From Actinomycetes bacterium (GTDB lineage Bacteria > Actinomycetota > Actinomycetes > Propionibacteriales > Nocardioidaceae), in NCBI GenBank assembly GCA_023396115.1, contig JAEWXC010000048.1, positions 1 through 31,156 of the forward strand: a stretch of 31,156 bases of DNA, read 5' to 3'. Shown here piece by piece: positions 1 through 8,730 of the stretch; the first letter of the stretch is position 1; each line of letters starts with the position of its first letter. The notes beneath the pieces were generated by a model. That model ran no database searches. It was not told where the DNA came from and saw only the letters and a program-made list of their open reading frames with translations. Made by a program: the position numbers and the translations under genes.

Positions 1-3000
1 AGGTGCTGGCCTACTGGGCCGCGGACGGCACCTTCCAGGCCAGCATCGACGCCCGCGACGGCGGCGCCAACGGCGAGGACGAGTTCGTCTTCTACGACGG
101 CCCGCCCTTCGCCAACGGCCTGCCCCACTACGGGCACCTGCTCACCGGCTACGTCAAGGACATCGTCCCGCGGTTCCAGACCATGCGCGGCAAGCGCGTC
201 GAGCGCCGCTTCGGCTGGGACACCCACGGCCTGCCCGCCGAGCTGGAGGCGATGCGCCTCAACGACATCAAGACCACCGACGAGATCGCCCAGATGGGCA
301 TCGACAAGTTCAACGACGCCTGCCGGTCCTCGGTGCTGAAGTACTCCGGCGAGTGGCAGTCCTACGTCACCCGCCAGGCCCGCTGGGTCGACTTCGACAA
401 CGACTACAAGACCATGAACCCCGAGTTCATGGAGTCGGTCATGTGGGCCTTCTCCCAGCTGCACGCCAAGGGCTGGATCTACGAGGGCTTCCGGGTGCTG
501 CCGTACTGCTGGCGTGACGAGACCCCGCTGTCCAACCACGAGCTGCGGATGGACGACGACGTCTACAAGATGCGTCAGGACCCGGCCGTGACCGTCGGGT
601 TCACCCTCGACGACACCGGCACCGACGAGGTCCTGGACGGCGCCAAGATCCTGGTCTGGACGACCACGCCCTGGACCCTGCCGTCGAACCTGGCGGTGAT
701 GGTCGGCTCCGCGATCGAGTACGTCGTGGTCCAGGCGCCGGTGCCCGGCACCGAGGAGACCGCCCGCTACGTCCTGGCCGAGGCGCTGCTGGGCAAGTAC
801 GCCCGCGAGCTGGCCGACGCCGACGGGGAGTTCACCGTGCTCGGCCGCTACACCGGCGCGGACCTGCTCGGCCGCAGCTACACCCCGCCGTTCAGCTACT
901 ACCTCGGGCGGGAGAACGCGTTCCGGGTGGTGGCCGCCGACGACGCAGTGACCACCACCGACGGTACCGGCGTGGTGCACACCGCCGGCGCGTTCGGTGA
1001 GGTCGACAAGGAGGTCACCGACCGCGAGGGCATCGAGGCCGTGATGCCGGTCGGCAAGGACGGCCGGTTCACCCACCCCGTCGACGAGTACGCCGGCACC
1101 CTGGTCTTCGACGCCAACCCGCAGGTGATCGAGCACCTCAAGGCCGCCACCCGCGGCGGGGGCGAGCAGGGGTCGGTCACCGACGGCACCGTGCTGCTGC
1201 GCCGGGAGTCCTACGAGCACTCCTACCCGCACTGCTGGCGCTGCCGCGAGCCCCTGATCTACAAGGGGGTGGAGTCCTGGTTCGTCGAGGTCACCGCGTT
1301 CAAGGACCAGATGCTGGCCAACAACGAGCTGATCAACTGGGTGCCCGACCACATCCAGCACGGCCAGTTCGGCAAGTGGCTGGAGAACGCCCGCGACTGG
1401 TCGATCACCCGCAACCGGTTCTGGGGCTCCCCGGTGCCGGTGTGGAAGTCCGACGACCCCGCCCACCCGCGGATCGACGTCTACGGCTCCTTCGCCGAGA
1501 TCGAGCGCGACTTCGGCCGGCTGCCGCTCAACGCCGCCGGCGAACCCGACCTGCACCGGCCGTGGGTCGACGAGCTCACCCGCCCGAATCCCGACGACCC
1601 GACCGGGAAGTCGACGATGCGCCGGGTCAGCGACGTCCTGGACGTGTGGTTCGACTCCGGGTCGATGTCGTTCGCCCAGAACCACTACCCGTTCGAGAAC
1701 CGTGACTGGTTCGACGGCACGGCCGAGAAGAAGGCGCACTTCCCGGGCGACTTCATTGTCGAGTACATCGGCCAGACCCGCGGCTGGTTCTACACGCTGC
1801 ACGTGCTGGCCACCGGCCTGTTCGACAAGCCGGCGTTCCGCAACTGCATCAGCCACGGCATCGTGCTCGGCTCCGACGGCCAGAAGATGTCCAAGTCGCT
1901 GCGCAACTACCCCGACGTCTCGGAGGTCTTCGACCGCGACGGCGCCGACGCGATGCGCTGGTTCCTGATGTCCTCGCCGATCCTGCGCGGCGGCAACCTG
2001 GTCGTCACCGAGCAGGGCATCCGCGACTCGGTGCGCCAGGTGCTGATCCCGCTGTGGAACACCTGGTACTTCTTCCAGCTCTACGCCAACGCCGCCGGGT
2101 ACACCGCGCAGCGGCGCAGCGCCGAGGAGCAGTCCTCGCACCCGATGGACCGCTACCTGCTGGCCAAGACCCGCGACCTGGTCGAGACCTCCACCGCCCA
2201 GCAGGAGGCCTTCGACATCGCCGGCGCCTGCGAGTCGGTGCGCACCTTCCTGGACGTGCTGACCAACTGGTACGTGCGCCGCTCGCGGGAGCGGTTCTGG
2301 GCCCAGGGCGTGACCGACGGGAACGTCGAGCCCGGCACCGCCGACGCCTTCGACACCCTCTACACGGTGCTGGAGACGCTGCTGCGGGTCGCGGCACCGC
2401 TGCTGCCGCTGGTCACCGAGGAGATCTGGCGCGGCCTGACCGGTGGCCGCTCGGTGCACCTGACCGACTGGCCCTCGGTCGACGAGCTGCCCGCCGACGA
2501 GTCCCTGGTGGCCCGGATGGACCTGGTCCGTGACGTCTGCTCGGCCGGTTCGGCGCTGCGCAAGGCGGCGCGGCTGCGCAACCGGCTGCCGCTGGCCGAG
2601 CTGGTCGTGGTCGCCGACGGCGAGTCGGTCACCGGCTTCACCGACCTGGTCGCCGACGAGCTGAACCTCAAGTCCGTGCGCGTGGTCGCCCCCGGGTCGC
2701 CCGAGGCCGCCGGCTACGCGGTGGAGCAGAAGCTCACCGTCAACGCCCGCGCCGCCGGCCCGCGCCTGGGCAAGCAGGTGCAGCTGGCGATCAAGGGCTC
2801 CAAGTCCGGCGACTGGTCGGTCGCCGCGGACGGCACCGTCACCTCCGGCGGGCTGGAGCTCGTCGAGGGCGAGTTCACCCTGGAGACCGTGGCCGGTGGC
2901 GGCGACGACGGCCGCGCGACCGGGATGCTGCCCGGCGGCGGGTTCGTGGTCCTGGAGACCACGGTGACGCCCGAGCTGGCCGCCGAGGGACTGGCCCGCG

Positions 3001-3242
3001 ACCTGGTCCGGGCGGTCCAGCAGACCCGCAAGGACGCCGGGCTGGAGGTCTCCGACCGGATCGCCCTGGTCGTGGCCGGCGCGGAGGCACTCGTGGCCGC
3101 CGCGACCGCGCACGCCGAGCTGGTGGCCGGCGAGACCCAGGCGGAGACCTTCGAGGTGCTCGGCGCCGAGGGGCTGGTCGACGTCGCGCCGGTCGAGCTC
3201 GGTGAGGGGTCCACGGCCCGGATCGCCCTGCGCAAGGTCTGA
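1..3242 (+). CDS. ileS: Isoleucyl-tRNA synthetase, 5'-truncated by window edge
   Basis: Class I aminoacyl-tRNA synthetase that charges tRNA-Ile in the cytoplasm. The frame is open from base 3 and the true start lies upstream; roughly 25 N-terminal residues are missing compared with what I know of relatives. Counting from base 3, the HIGH motif is HYGH at residues 42-45 and the KMSKS loop is at 628-632. Between them lies the CP1 editing domain, with the Thr-rich WTTTPWT stretch near residue 220 and a CWRC zinc-type pair near 414-417. The C-terminal third is the anticodon-binding and tail region. The wording of HYGH and QKMSKS, and the length above 1,050 residues, fit the eukaryote-like (type 2) IleRS usual in actinobacteria, a type often insensitive to mupirocin (family knowledge, not shown here). 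The next gene begins 5 nt after the stop. Confidence 0.97.
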   Translation, partial: VLAYWAADGTFQASIDARDGGANGEDEFVFYDGPPFANGLPHYGHLLTGYVKDIVPRFQTMRGKRVERRFGWDTHGLPAELEAMRLNDIKTTDEIAQMGIDKFNDACRSSVLKYSGEWQSYVTRQARWVDFDNDYKTMNPEFMESVMWAFSQLHAKGWIYEGFRVLPYCWRDETPLSNHELRMDDDVYKMRQDPAVTVGFTLDDTGTDEVLDGAKILVWTTTPWTLPSNLAVMVGSAIEYVVVQAPVPGTEETARYVLAEALLGKYARELADADGEFTVLGRYTGADLLGRSYTPPFSYYLGRENAFRVVAADDAVTTTDGTGVVHTAGAFGEVDKEVTDREGIEAVMPVGKDGRFTHPVDEYAGTLVFDANPQVIEHLKAATRGGGEQGSVTDGTVLLRRESYEHSYPHCWRCREPLIYKGVESWFVEVTAFKDQMLANNELINWVPDHIQHGQFGKWLENARDWSITRNRFWGSPVPVWKSDDPAHPRIDVYGSFAEIERDFGRLPLNAAGEPDLHRPWVDELTRPNPDDPTGKSTMRRVSDVLDVWFDSGSMSFAQNHYPFENRDWFDGTAEKKAHFPGDFIVEYIGQTRGWFYTLHVLATGLFDKPAFRNCISHGIVLGSDGQKMSKSLRNYPDVSEVFDRDGADAMRWFLMSSPILRGGNLVVTEQGIRDSVRQVLIPLWNTWYFFQLYANAAGYTAQRRSAEEQSSHPMDRYLLAKTRDLVETSTAQQEAFDIAGACESVRTFLDVLTNWYVRRSRERFWAQGVTDGNVEPGTADAFDTLYTVLETLLRVAAPLLPLVTEEIWRGLTGGRSVHLTDWPSVDELPADESLVARMDLVRDVCSAGSALRKAARLRNRLPLAELVVVADGESVTGFTDLVADELNLKSVRVVAPGSPEAAGYAVEQKLTVNARAAGPRLGKQVQLAIKGSKSGDWSVAADGTVTSGGLELVEGEFTLETVAGGGDDGRATGMLPGGGFVVLETTVTPELAAEGLARDLVRAVQQTRKDAGLEVSDRIALVVAGAEALVAAATAHAELVAGETQAETFEVLGAEGLVDVAPVELGEGSTARIALRKV

Positions 3243-3247
3243 GCGGC

Positions 3248-4435
3248 GTGCAGGGGGAGATCACCGACGCCCAGATCGACCAGATCGTCACCGAGGTCCG
3301 CGAGGACGGGGTCTACGTGGACCCCGACTTCGCGCGCGAGCACGGCATCAGCGCCTCGGTCGAGCAGGACCTGGAGAGCTCGGTCACCGCGATCGAGCAG
3401 CCCACCCGGGTGGTGCTGGTCGAGGTGGAGTACGACGACCCGCGCTTCGAGGACGCCGGTCAGCTGGCGGCCTGGGTGCACGACGAGATCGGTGGCGCCG
3501 CCAACTACGTCCTGTGGCGCTACGACGGCGTCGAGGTCGACGCCCTCGGTGGTGCGCGCGAGGACTGGTACGCCGCTCAGGTGGCCGAGACCGAGCACCC
3601 CGACGACGCCCCGGCGCAGCTGACCCGGACCCTGGACCTGCTCGCCACCGGTGAGGGGCGGCAGGTGTACGAGTCGATGGAGGAGGACGGGAAGCTCGAC
3701 CGGGACGAGTCCGACGGCGACTCCTCGGGGCTGCTCTGGTTCGGCGGCGTGATCGGCGTGCTGGCCCTGGGCTGGGTGCTGGTCAAGCTCGGCAGTGCGG
3801 TCCCGCGGTGGCGCGCGGCGCGCAAGCGCCAGCAGGCCGAACGCCCCTTCGAGCTGCCCCGAGCGGTGCTGCGCTCGGTCCGCGCGGCCGAGGACCGGCA
3901 GAACCGGGGCCGGGCCGACGCCGAGGTGCTGGCCCTGGGGGAGGCGCTGGCCGGGGACCGGTCCGGGACCCCCGCCGGGGCGGGCCCGGCGTGGCAGGCG
4001 GCGCTCGACCACTACGCCGCCGCCCGGCGGGTGCTGGACCAGAGCCACCGACCGGCGGACGTCATCGGTGCGCTGGTGCTGGCCCGACGCGGGGAGCAGG
4101 CCCGCCTCGCGGCGGTCGCCGACGACACCGAGGAACCCACCCCCTGGGAGCCGACCCCGACCTGCTGGTTCAACCCGCTGCACGAGGGGCCGGTCAGCCG
4201 GGTCCTCAGCGGCCCCTGGGACCGCAGCCCCACGGTGCCGGCCTGCGCCGCCTGCGGTGAGGCGGCCAAGGAGGGCAAGGAGCCCGCGGACATCCTCGAC
4301 TTCGCCGACGACGACCGGGCCCGGCACTACTACGACCTCCCGCTGGGGGTGTGGAGCGAGACCGGCTACGGCTCGGTGGAGCCTGACCTGCTCGGCGCGC
4401 TGGTGCGCAGCACCGGGTCCGGGGACGCCCGGTGA
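3248..4435 (+). CDS. Conserved membrane protein with C-terminal Cys/His module (trio gene 1)
   Basis: Function unknown; 395 residues. An acidic N-terminal alpha/beta region (about 1-140) is followed by one membrane helix at 161-179. A strongly basic stretch (RWRAARKR) follows the helix, so the positive-inside rule predicts N-terminus outside and C-terminus in the cytoplasm. The C-terminal part has helices (200-285), then C306-x5-H312 and C333-x2-C336, and ends with a WSETGYGS-type segment. The downstream gene has the same C-terminal module, so the two are paralogues. The N-terminal region resembles the TPM (TLP18.3/Psb32/MOLO-1) layout in outline: a helix, VYVDP, a central hydrophobic strand, then a strand before the final helices. 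This is inference, not a motif match. The GTG start lies 5 nt after ileS with no good Shine-Dalgarno, so translational coupling is likely. No catalytic motif is visible. Confidence 0.88.
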   Translation: MQGEITDAQIDQIVTEVREDGVYVDPDFAREHGISASVEQDLESSVTAIEQPTRVVLVEVEYDDPRFEDAGQLAAWVHDEIGGAANYVLWRYDGVEVDALGGAREDWYAAQVAETEHPDDAPAQLTRTLDLLATGEGRQVYESMEEDGKLDRDESDGDSSGLLWFGGVIGVLALGWVLVKLGSAVPRWRAARKRQQAERPFELPRAVLRSVRAAEDRQNRGRADAEVLALGEALAGDRSGTPAGAGPAWQAALDHYAAARRVLDQSHRPADVIGALVLARRGEQARLAAVADDTEEPTPWEPTPTCWFNPLHEGPVSRVLSGPWDRSPTVPACAACGEAAKEGKEPADILDFADDDRARHYYDLPLGVWSETGYGSVEPDLLGALVRSTGSGDAR

Positions 4436-5865
4436 TCGAGCTGCTCTGGGCGCTGCCGACCAACGACGTCGACATCGACGCGCTGGCCGAGCAGCTGCGG
4501 GCCGACCGGGTGGTGGTGGACCGCGCCGCCGGTGGCGGGTTCAGCGGCGAGTACCACGACCGGTTGGTGCGGCTGGCGGCCGGACAGGACCCGAAGGTCT
4601 ACGTCGCCCTGCTCGACCCGGCGGGTCGCCGCGGCACCGAACCCGAGGAGGTCGCGATCCGGCTGGAGCGCCAGCTCGGTCCCGGGATCTACGTGATCAG
4701 CACCGACCAGTACGGCCCGCGCACGGTGGTCCGGGGGCTGGGGATCCAGGGCCGGTTCCACGACCTCCACGAGATCGAGGACCGGGTGGAGCTGGAGGCC
4801 GAGAAGCGGCACGAGGACGACAACGTCCTGCTGGCCGGGGTGGTGAAGGCGGAGGTCGCGGTCCGGGCCGCGCACGACCTGTACGAGGCCGAACGCGCCG
4901 ACTCCGACGACCCGGCCCCGGTGGACCTGCCCGACGAGGTCGTCGACGACCTGGCCGAGCGGGTCGTGGGGATGGAGCGCGCCTACGCCGGTGCGGCCCG
5001 CGAGGCCGCGGAGGACCCGGTCGACTACGCCTCCCGGGGCGCCGCGTCGGCCTGGGCCAGCGCCCTGGCGCTCCTGGTCTTCCTGTTCCTGGGCCAGACG
5101 CTGCGGGGCTGGCCGCGCGGGCTCTCCCCGCAGCGGTCCCGGACCACTCCCACCGCCCGGCAGCGCGACGAGGAGCGACGGGCCTCGCAGGCCGCGGCCG
5201 AGGCCCGCGCGCAGCGACGTCGGGAGGCCCAGGAGAAGCGACGCGCGGCGCGCGAGGAGGCCGAACGCCGGGCCGAGGAGGATGCGCGACGCCGGGCCGA
5301 GCGTGAGCGGAAGCTCCAGCGGGAGGCCACCGGGGTGCCGGAGGCGCCACCGCAGCGGGACCGGGCACGCGACGAGGTCGCCGCCCTGCGCGAGGCGCTG
5401 GACCGGGACGCCGGGCAGACGGTGCGCGACCCCGAGCTGCGGCACCGGGCCGAGCTGGCGCTGGGACTGGCCGAGCAGCTCCTCGACGAGGCCGGCACCG
5501 GTGCGGACCCCACCGCGGCGATCGCTGCCCGTCAGCTGGCCGTGACCGGGGCCGACGCGCTGCGCCGTGCACGTCGGGGCGCCGGGACCCGGCAGGTGCC
5601 CTGCTACTTCCACCCCGACCACGGCTGGACCCGCGGCCGGGCCGACTTCCGGCTCGGGCCGGCGGAGGTGTCGGTGCCGGCCTGCGCCGCCTGTGCTGCG
5701 GCGGTCACGGCGGGACGCACGCCCGTCTCGCTGCACCTGCCGGGGTCGGACGGGACCGCGGTGCCGTACTGGTCCCGTGACGACGTCTGGGCCCGCAGCG
5801 GGTTCGGGGCGCTGGGCCAGGAGCTGGTCCTCGAGGTGCTGGCCGACCGGAGGGGGGAGCGGTGA
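4432..5865 (+). CDS. Conserved membrane protein with coiled coil and C-terminal Cys/His module (trio gene 2)
   Basis: Function unknown; 477 residues. It shares its plan with the preceding gene: an N-terminal alpha/beta domain (about 10-130, with RVVVD, KVYVALLDP and GPGIYVIS strands), helices to about 200, and one membrane helix at 205-222. Next comes a highly charged Arg/Glu/Ala-rich coiled coil at about 241-298, and then the C-terminal module with C391-x5-H397 and C418-x2-C421. A basic flank after the helix again predicts an extracytoplasmic N-terminus and a cytoplasmic coiled coil and Cys/His module. The GTG start overlaps the upstream stop in a GTGA junction, and its own stop overlaps the next start in the same way, so the three genes are almost certainly one translationally coupled operon. 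The long basic coiled coil could mediate oligomerisation or binding of a partner; that is speculation. Confidence 0.88.
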   Translation: MIELLWALPTNDVDIDALAEQLRADRVVVDRAAGGGFSGEYHDRLVRLAAGQDPKVYVALLDPAGRRGTEPEEVAIRLERQLGPGIYVISTDQYGPRTVVRGLGIQGRFHDLHEIEDRVELEAEKRHEDDNVLLAGVVKAEVAVRAAHDLYEAERADSDDPAPVDLPDEVVDDLAERVVGMERAYAGAAREAAEDPVDYASRGAASAWASALALLVFLFLGQTLRGWPRGLSPQRSRTTPTARQRDEERRASQAAAEARAQRRREAQEKRRAAREEAERRAEEDARRRAERERKLQREATGVPEAPPQRDRARDEVAALREALDRDAGQTVRDPELRHRAELALGLAEQLLDEAGTGADPTAAIAARQLAVTGADALRRARRGAGTRQVPCYFHPDHGWTRGRADFRLGPAEVSVPACAACAAAVTAGRTPVSLHLPGSDGTAVPYWSRDDVWARSGFGALGQELVLEVLADRRGER

Positions 5866-6659
5866 GCGGCACGAAGTCCCGTCCCCGGGGCAAGGCGCCG
5901 CTGACGCCCTGGCAGTGGTTCCGCGCCTGCGGTTACCTGGTCTCGGCCCTGGTGGCGATCGCCGTCGGGGTGTGGGTGCACGGCGTGGTGTGGACCGCCG
6001 AGCTGGAGCAGGAGCGGGCCGACCTGCACCGGGCCGCCGTGCTGGCCGAGCAGCGCCAGGCAGGCAGCCGGGTCGGGCTCCCCGAGCCGGTGGAGACGCT
6101 GGCGCACCTGATCGAGCACAGCGACGAGCTGGTGGTCGTCGACCCCCAGCTCGAGGACACCGTCACCCCTGCGGCACTCAGCGCACTGCGCCAGCAGGCC
6201 GCCGACGTCTCGGTCCCGGTCCGGGTCGGCTACGTGCCGGACCGGTACAGCAGCCTGGGCGGGTACACCTACCTCGACCTGGCCGAGGAGTGGGCGCTGT
6301 ACCTGGGCGAGCCCGGCATCTACGTGGTGATCACCTCGGCGGGGGACACCGAGAGCTACGCGGTCGACCTGCGCGACCCGTACCTGCTCTCCTCGTCCTC
6401 GGGGCGCGGGCAGCCGGCGCCGGCCATCGCCCGGGTGCTGGAGACGGTCGAGGAGTCCGCCGACCAGGTCCGGCGCCCGGAGCGGGCCGTGGACCTGGAC
6501 GAGGTGCGCGAGGACGAGGTCGTCATCGTCGGCACCGGCGGGGGACTGGCCCTGGGGCTGGGGCTGATCGGCCTGTTCGTGATCGTCCCGCTCTTCGCCC
6601 TGACCTACTGGCTCGCCGGTCGTCGCCCGGCCAGGCCGTCGCGGCGCACGCGGGCCTGA
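5862..6659 (+). CDS. Conserved two-helix membrane protein, TPM-like extracytoplasmic domain (trio gene 3)
   Basis: Function unknown; 265 residues. A basic N-terminus precedes membrane helix 1 (about 23-45). An extracytoplasmic domain spans about 46-219, helix 2 covers about 221-250, and the tail is short and strongly basic. The topology is therefore both ends in and loop out. The loop repeats the strand pattern of the two upstream proteins (ELVVVDP, then VPVRVGYVP, then EPGIYVVIT), so all three appear to show a related domain on the outer face. It lacks the Cys/His module. The GTG start sits in a GTGA overlap with trio gene 2. The protein ends 22 bp before the convergent oxidoreductase gene. 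I infer that the three gene products form a complex; nothing in the sequence names a substrate. Confidence 0.86.
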   Translation: MSGTKSRPRGKAPLTPWQWFRACGYLVSALVAIAVGVWVHGVVWTAELEQERADLHRAAVLAEQRQAGSRVGLPEPVETLAHLIEHSDELVVVDPQLEDTVTPAALSALRQQAADVSVPVRVGYVPDRYSSLGGYTYLDLAEEWALYLGEPGIYVVITSAGDTESYAVDLRDPYLLSSSSGRGQPAPAIARVLETVEESADQVRRPERAVDLDEVREDEVVIVGTGGGLALGLGLIGLFVIVPLFALTYWLAGRRPARPSRRTRA

Positions 6660-6665
6660 CGCGGG

Positions 6666-6677
6666 TGCCGGTCGGCA
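6666..6677. terminator. Short inverted repeat between convergent genes
   Basis: TGCCG-GT-CGGCA lies in the 22-bp gap between the ends of the trio and the oxidoreductase gene. The 5-bp GC-only stem has no T-tract. It may be a weak bidirectional terminator; the assignment rests on position alone. Confidence 0.25.
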
Positions 6678-6681
6678 GGCC

Positions 6682-7524
6682 TCAGCCCGGCAGCCGCCCG
6701 GCGAGCTTGTCCAGGTAGCCCAGCACCACCGACTCCTCGGCGTCGGGGACACCCCAGATCAGTTCGGTCGCCCCGTTGCCGAACCAGTCGGCGAAGTCGT
6801 CGGGGGTGGGCTTCTTGGCCACCAGCACCCGCACGTCGGGTGCCCCGGTGCGGCCGGCGGCGGTCCAGGCGTCGAGGAACATCGGCATCTTGGCGCCGAG
6901 CGCCCCCTCGGTGGGGGTGGTCATCCAGCCGTCCGCGTGCCGCGAGATCCAGGCGAAGGTCTTCGGGCCGCCACCGGCACCGATCACCACCGGCACGTGA
7001 GCCTGCACCGGCTTGGGGTAGGCCCACGAGGCGCCGAACGACACGAACTCGCCGTCGTAGGAGGCCTCCTCCTGGGTCCACAGCGCCCGCATCGCCTCCA
7101 GGTACTCCTTGAGCACGGTGCGCCGCTTGGCGGCCGGCACCCCGTGGTCGGTCAGCTCGTCGGTGTTCCAGCCGAACCCGGCGCCCAGGCTGACCCGGCC
7201 ACCGGAGAGGTGGTCCAGGGTCGCGACCGCCTTGGCCAGGGTGATCGGGTCGGACTCGACCGGCAGCGCCACCGCGGTGGACAGACCGATCCGCTCGGTC
7301 ACCGCGGCCGCCGTGGCCAGCGACACCCACGGGTCCAGCGTCCGGGTGTAGCGGTCGTCGGGCAGCGCCTCGCCGCCGGTGGGGTGCAGGGCGTCGCGCC
7401 GGACCGGGATGTGGGTGTGCTCGGGCACGTAGAACGTGTCGAAGCCCCGTTCCTCGGCGGCCTTCGCGCAGGCGGCCGGGGTGATGCCGCGGTCGGAGGT
7501 GAACAGGACGATTCCATGGCGCAT
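6682..7524 (-). CDS. LLM-class (probably F420-dependent) oxidoreductase
   Basis: 280-residue luciferase-like monooxygenase-fold protein. Family hallmarks include an ITPAACAKAAEERGFDTFYVPEH start, ERIGLSTAVALPVESDPITLAKAVATLD arranged over residues about 76-105, the SGGRVSLGAGFGWN segment at about 107-120, and VPVVIGAGGGPKTFAW near 185. TIM-barrel enzymes of this type in actinobacteria usually use coenzyme F420 as hydride donor; the substrate cannot be read from sequence. The gene stands alone, convergent with the membrane-protein trio and divergent from dapE. The ATG at 7524 is preceded by TAGGAT ending exactly 6 nt upstream, which indicates a leaderless transcript and supports this start. 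FMN use is the main alternative. Confidence 0.92.
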   Translation of the reverse strand: MRHGIVLFTSDRGITPAACAKAAEERGFDTFYVPEHTHIPVRRDALHPTGGEALPDDRYTRTLDPWVSLATAAAVTERIGLSTAVALPVESDPITLAKAVATLDHLSGGRVSLGAGFGWNTDELTDHGVPAAKRRTVLKEYLEAMRALWTQEEASYDGEFVSFGASWAYPKPVQAHVPVVIGAGGGPKTFAWISRHADGWMTTPTEGALGAKMPMFLDAWTAAGRTGAPDVRVLVAKKPTPDDFADWFGNGATELIWGVPDAEESVVLGYLDKLAGRLPG

Positions 7525-7530
7525 GACCGC

Positions 7531-7559
7531 ATCCTAGAGTGGACCTGAACGCATGACTA
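7531..7559 (-). promoter_or_regulatory. Leaderless promoter of LLM oxidoreductase
   Basis: On the minus strand TAGGAT (7536-7531) ends 6 nt before the ATG at 7524. With 17-bp spacing the -35 position reads TAGTCA (7559-7554), 4 of 6 matches to TTGACA. The geometry places transcription start on the A of ATG. Confidence 0.6.
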
Positions 7560-7616
7560 GACACCTGTCCAGTTCGCGGGTGCGTGGCGCCGCGACGGCC
7601 CGCGGGGTCCGGCTGG

Positions 7617-7622
7617 TTGGAT
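7617..7622 (+). promoter_or_regulatory. Possible -10 element of dapE
   Basis: TTGGAT ends 7 nt before the ATG at 7630 and no Shine-Dalgarno is present. It matches the leaderless pattern seen at other genes here, but its second base departs from TANNNT. It would make 7630, not 7621, the start. Confidence 0.35.
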
Positions 7623-7629
7623 GGGTGAC

Positions 7630-8730
7630 ATGGCCGCCTCCCTGGATCTGTCCGCCGACGTCGTCACGCTCACCCGCGCCCTGGTGGACGTGGAGTCGGT
7701 GAGCCACCACGAGGCCGAGCTGGCCGACGCCGTCGAGACCGCGCTGCGCGGACTGCCCCACCTGCAGGTCACCCGGATCGGCAACAACGTCATCGCCCGC
7801 ACCGACCTGGGTCGCGACGAGCGGGTCGTGCTGGCCGGCCACCTCGACACGGTGCCGCTCAACGACAACCTGCCCAGCCGGCTCGAGGACGGGATCCTGC
7901 ACGGCCTGGGCAGCTGCGACATGAAGGGCGGCGACGCGGTCATCCTGCGGATCGCCGAGGGAGTGCGCGAGCCCAACCGGGACCTGACCCTGATCTTCTA
8001 CGAGGCCGAGGAGGTCGAGGCCGTCCACAACGGCCTGCGCAAGCTGTCGGTGTCGCACCCCGAGCTGCTCGAGGCTGACTTCGCGATCCTCATGGAACCC
8101 AGCAACGCCAGCGTCGAGGCCGGCTGCCAGGGCAGCCTGCGGGTCGAGGTCCGGACCCGGGGCGAACGCGCCCACGCGGCCCGCAGTTGGCGGGGCGTCA
8201 ACGCGATCCACGCCGCCGCCGACGTGCTGGCCCGGCTCAACGCCTACCAACCGCGCCGACCGGTGATCGACGGGCTGGAGTACCACGAGGGCCTCAACGC
8301 GGTCTTCGTCTCCGGGGGAGTGGCCGGCAACGTGGTGCCCGACGAGTGCGTGGTCACCGTCAACCACCGCTTCGCCCCGGACCGCTCCGAGGCCGAGGCG
8401 CTGGCGTTCGTCACCGACTTCTTCGACGGCTTCGACCTCACCCTCACCGACTCCAGCCCCGGCGCCCTGCCCGGCCTCGACCTGCCCGCGGCCCGCGACT
8501 TCCTGGCCGCCGTCGGCGGGCAGGCCGCGCCCAAGTTCGGCTGGACCGACGTGGCGCTCTTCTCGGTGCTCGGGGTCCCGGCGGTCAACTTCGGCCCCGG
8601 CGACCCACTGCTCGCGCACAAGCAGGAGGAGCACGTCCCGGTCGAGCACCTGGTGCGCAGTGAGCAGCAACTCCGGGCCTGGCTGGGGGCCGGCCCGCTG
8701 GAGACCCACACCGAGGAGGACCCGGCGTGA
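7630..8730 (+). CDS. dapE: Succinyl-diaminopimelate desuccinylase
   Basis: M20-family metallopeptidase that removes succinate from N-succinyl-LL-diaminopimelate in the lysine and meso-diaminopimelate pathway; the latter supplies peptidoglycan cross-links. Counting from 7630, visible motifs are AGHLDTVP (metal ligand H71, with D73), GSCDMKGG (bridging D97), EAEE at 125-128 (catalytic and metal-binding glutamates) and a C-terminal GPGDPLLAHKQEEHV with the final His ligand. The dimerisation lid lies between. Length about 366 is normal. Two ATGs are possible, 7621 and 7630. I prefer 7630 because TTGGAT sits 7 nt upstream and neither has a clear Shine-Dalgarno. The stop overlaps the next start (GTGA). 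Neighbouring of dapE and a LOG-family gene is conserved in actinobacteria. Confidence 0.95.
   Translation: MAASLDLSADVVTLTRALVDVESVSHHEAELADAVETALRGLPHLQVTRIGNNVIARTDLGRDERVVLAGHLDTVPLNDNLPSRLEDGILHGLGSCDMKGGDAVILRIAEGVREPNRDLTLIFYEAEEVEAVHNGLRKLSVSHPELLEADFAILMEPSNASVEAGCQGSLRVEVRTRGERAHAARSWRGVNAIHAAADVLARLNAYQPRRPVIDGLEYHEGLNAVFVSGGVAGNVVPDECVVTVNHRFAPDRSEAEALAFVTDFFDGFDLTLTDSSPGALPGLDLPAARDFLAAVGGQAAPKFGWTDVALFSVLGVPAVNFGPGDPLLAHKQEEHVPVEHLVRSEQQLRAWLGAGPLETHTEEDPA

Noticed and set aside
2714..4327. Long minus-strand open frame opposite ileS and trio gene 1
   Set aside because: It runs across a gene boundary and mirrors the third-position GC bias of the real genes; the translation is low in complexity and has no domain features.
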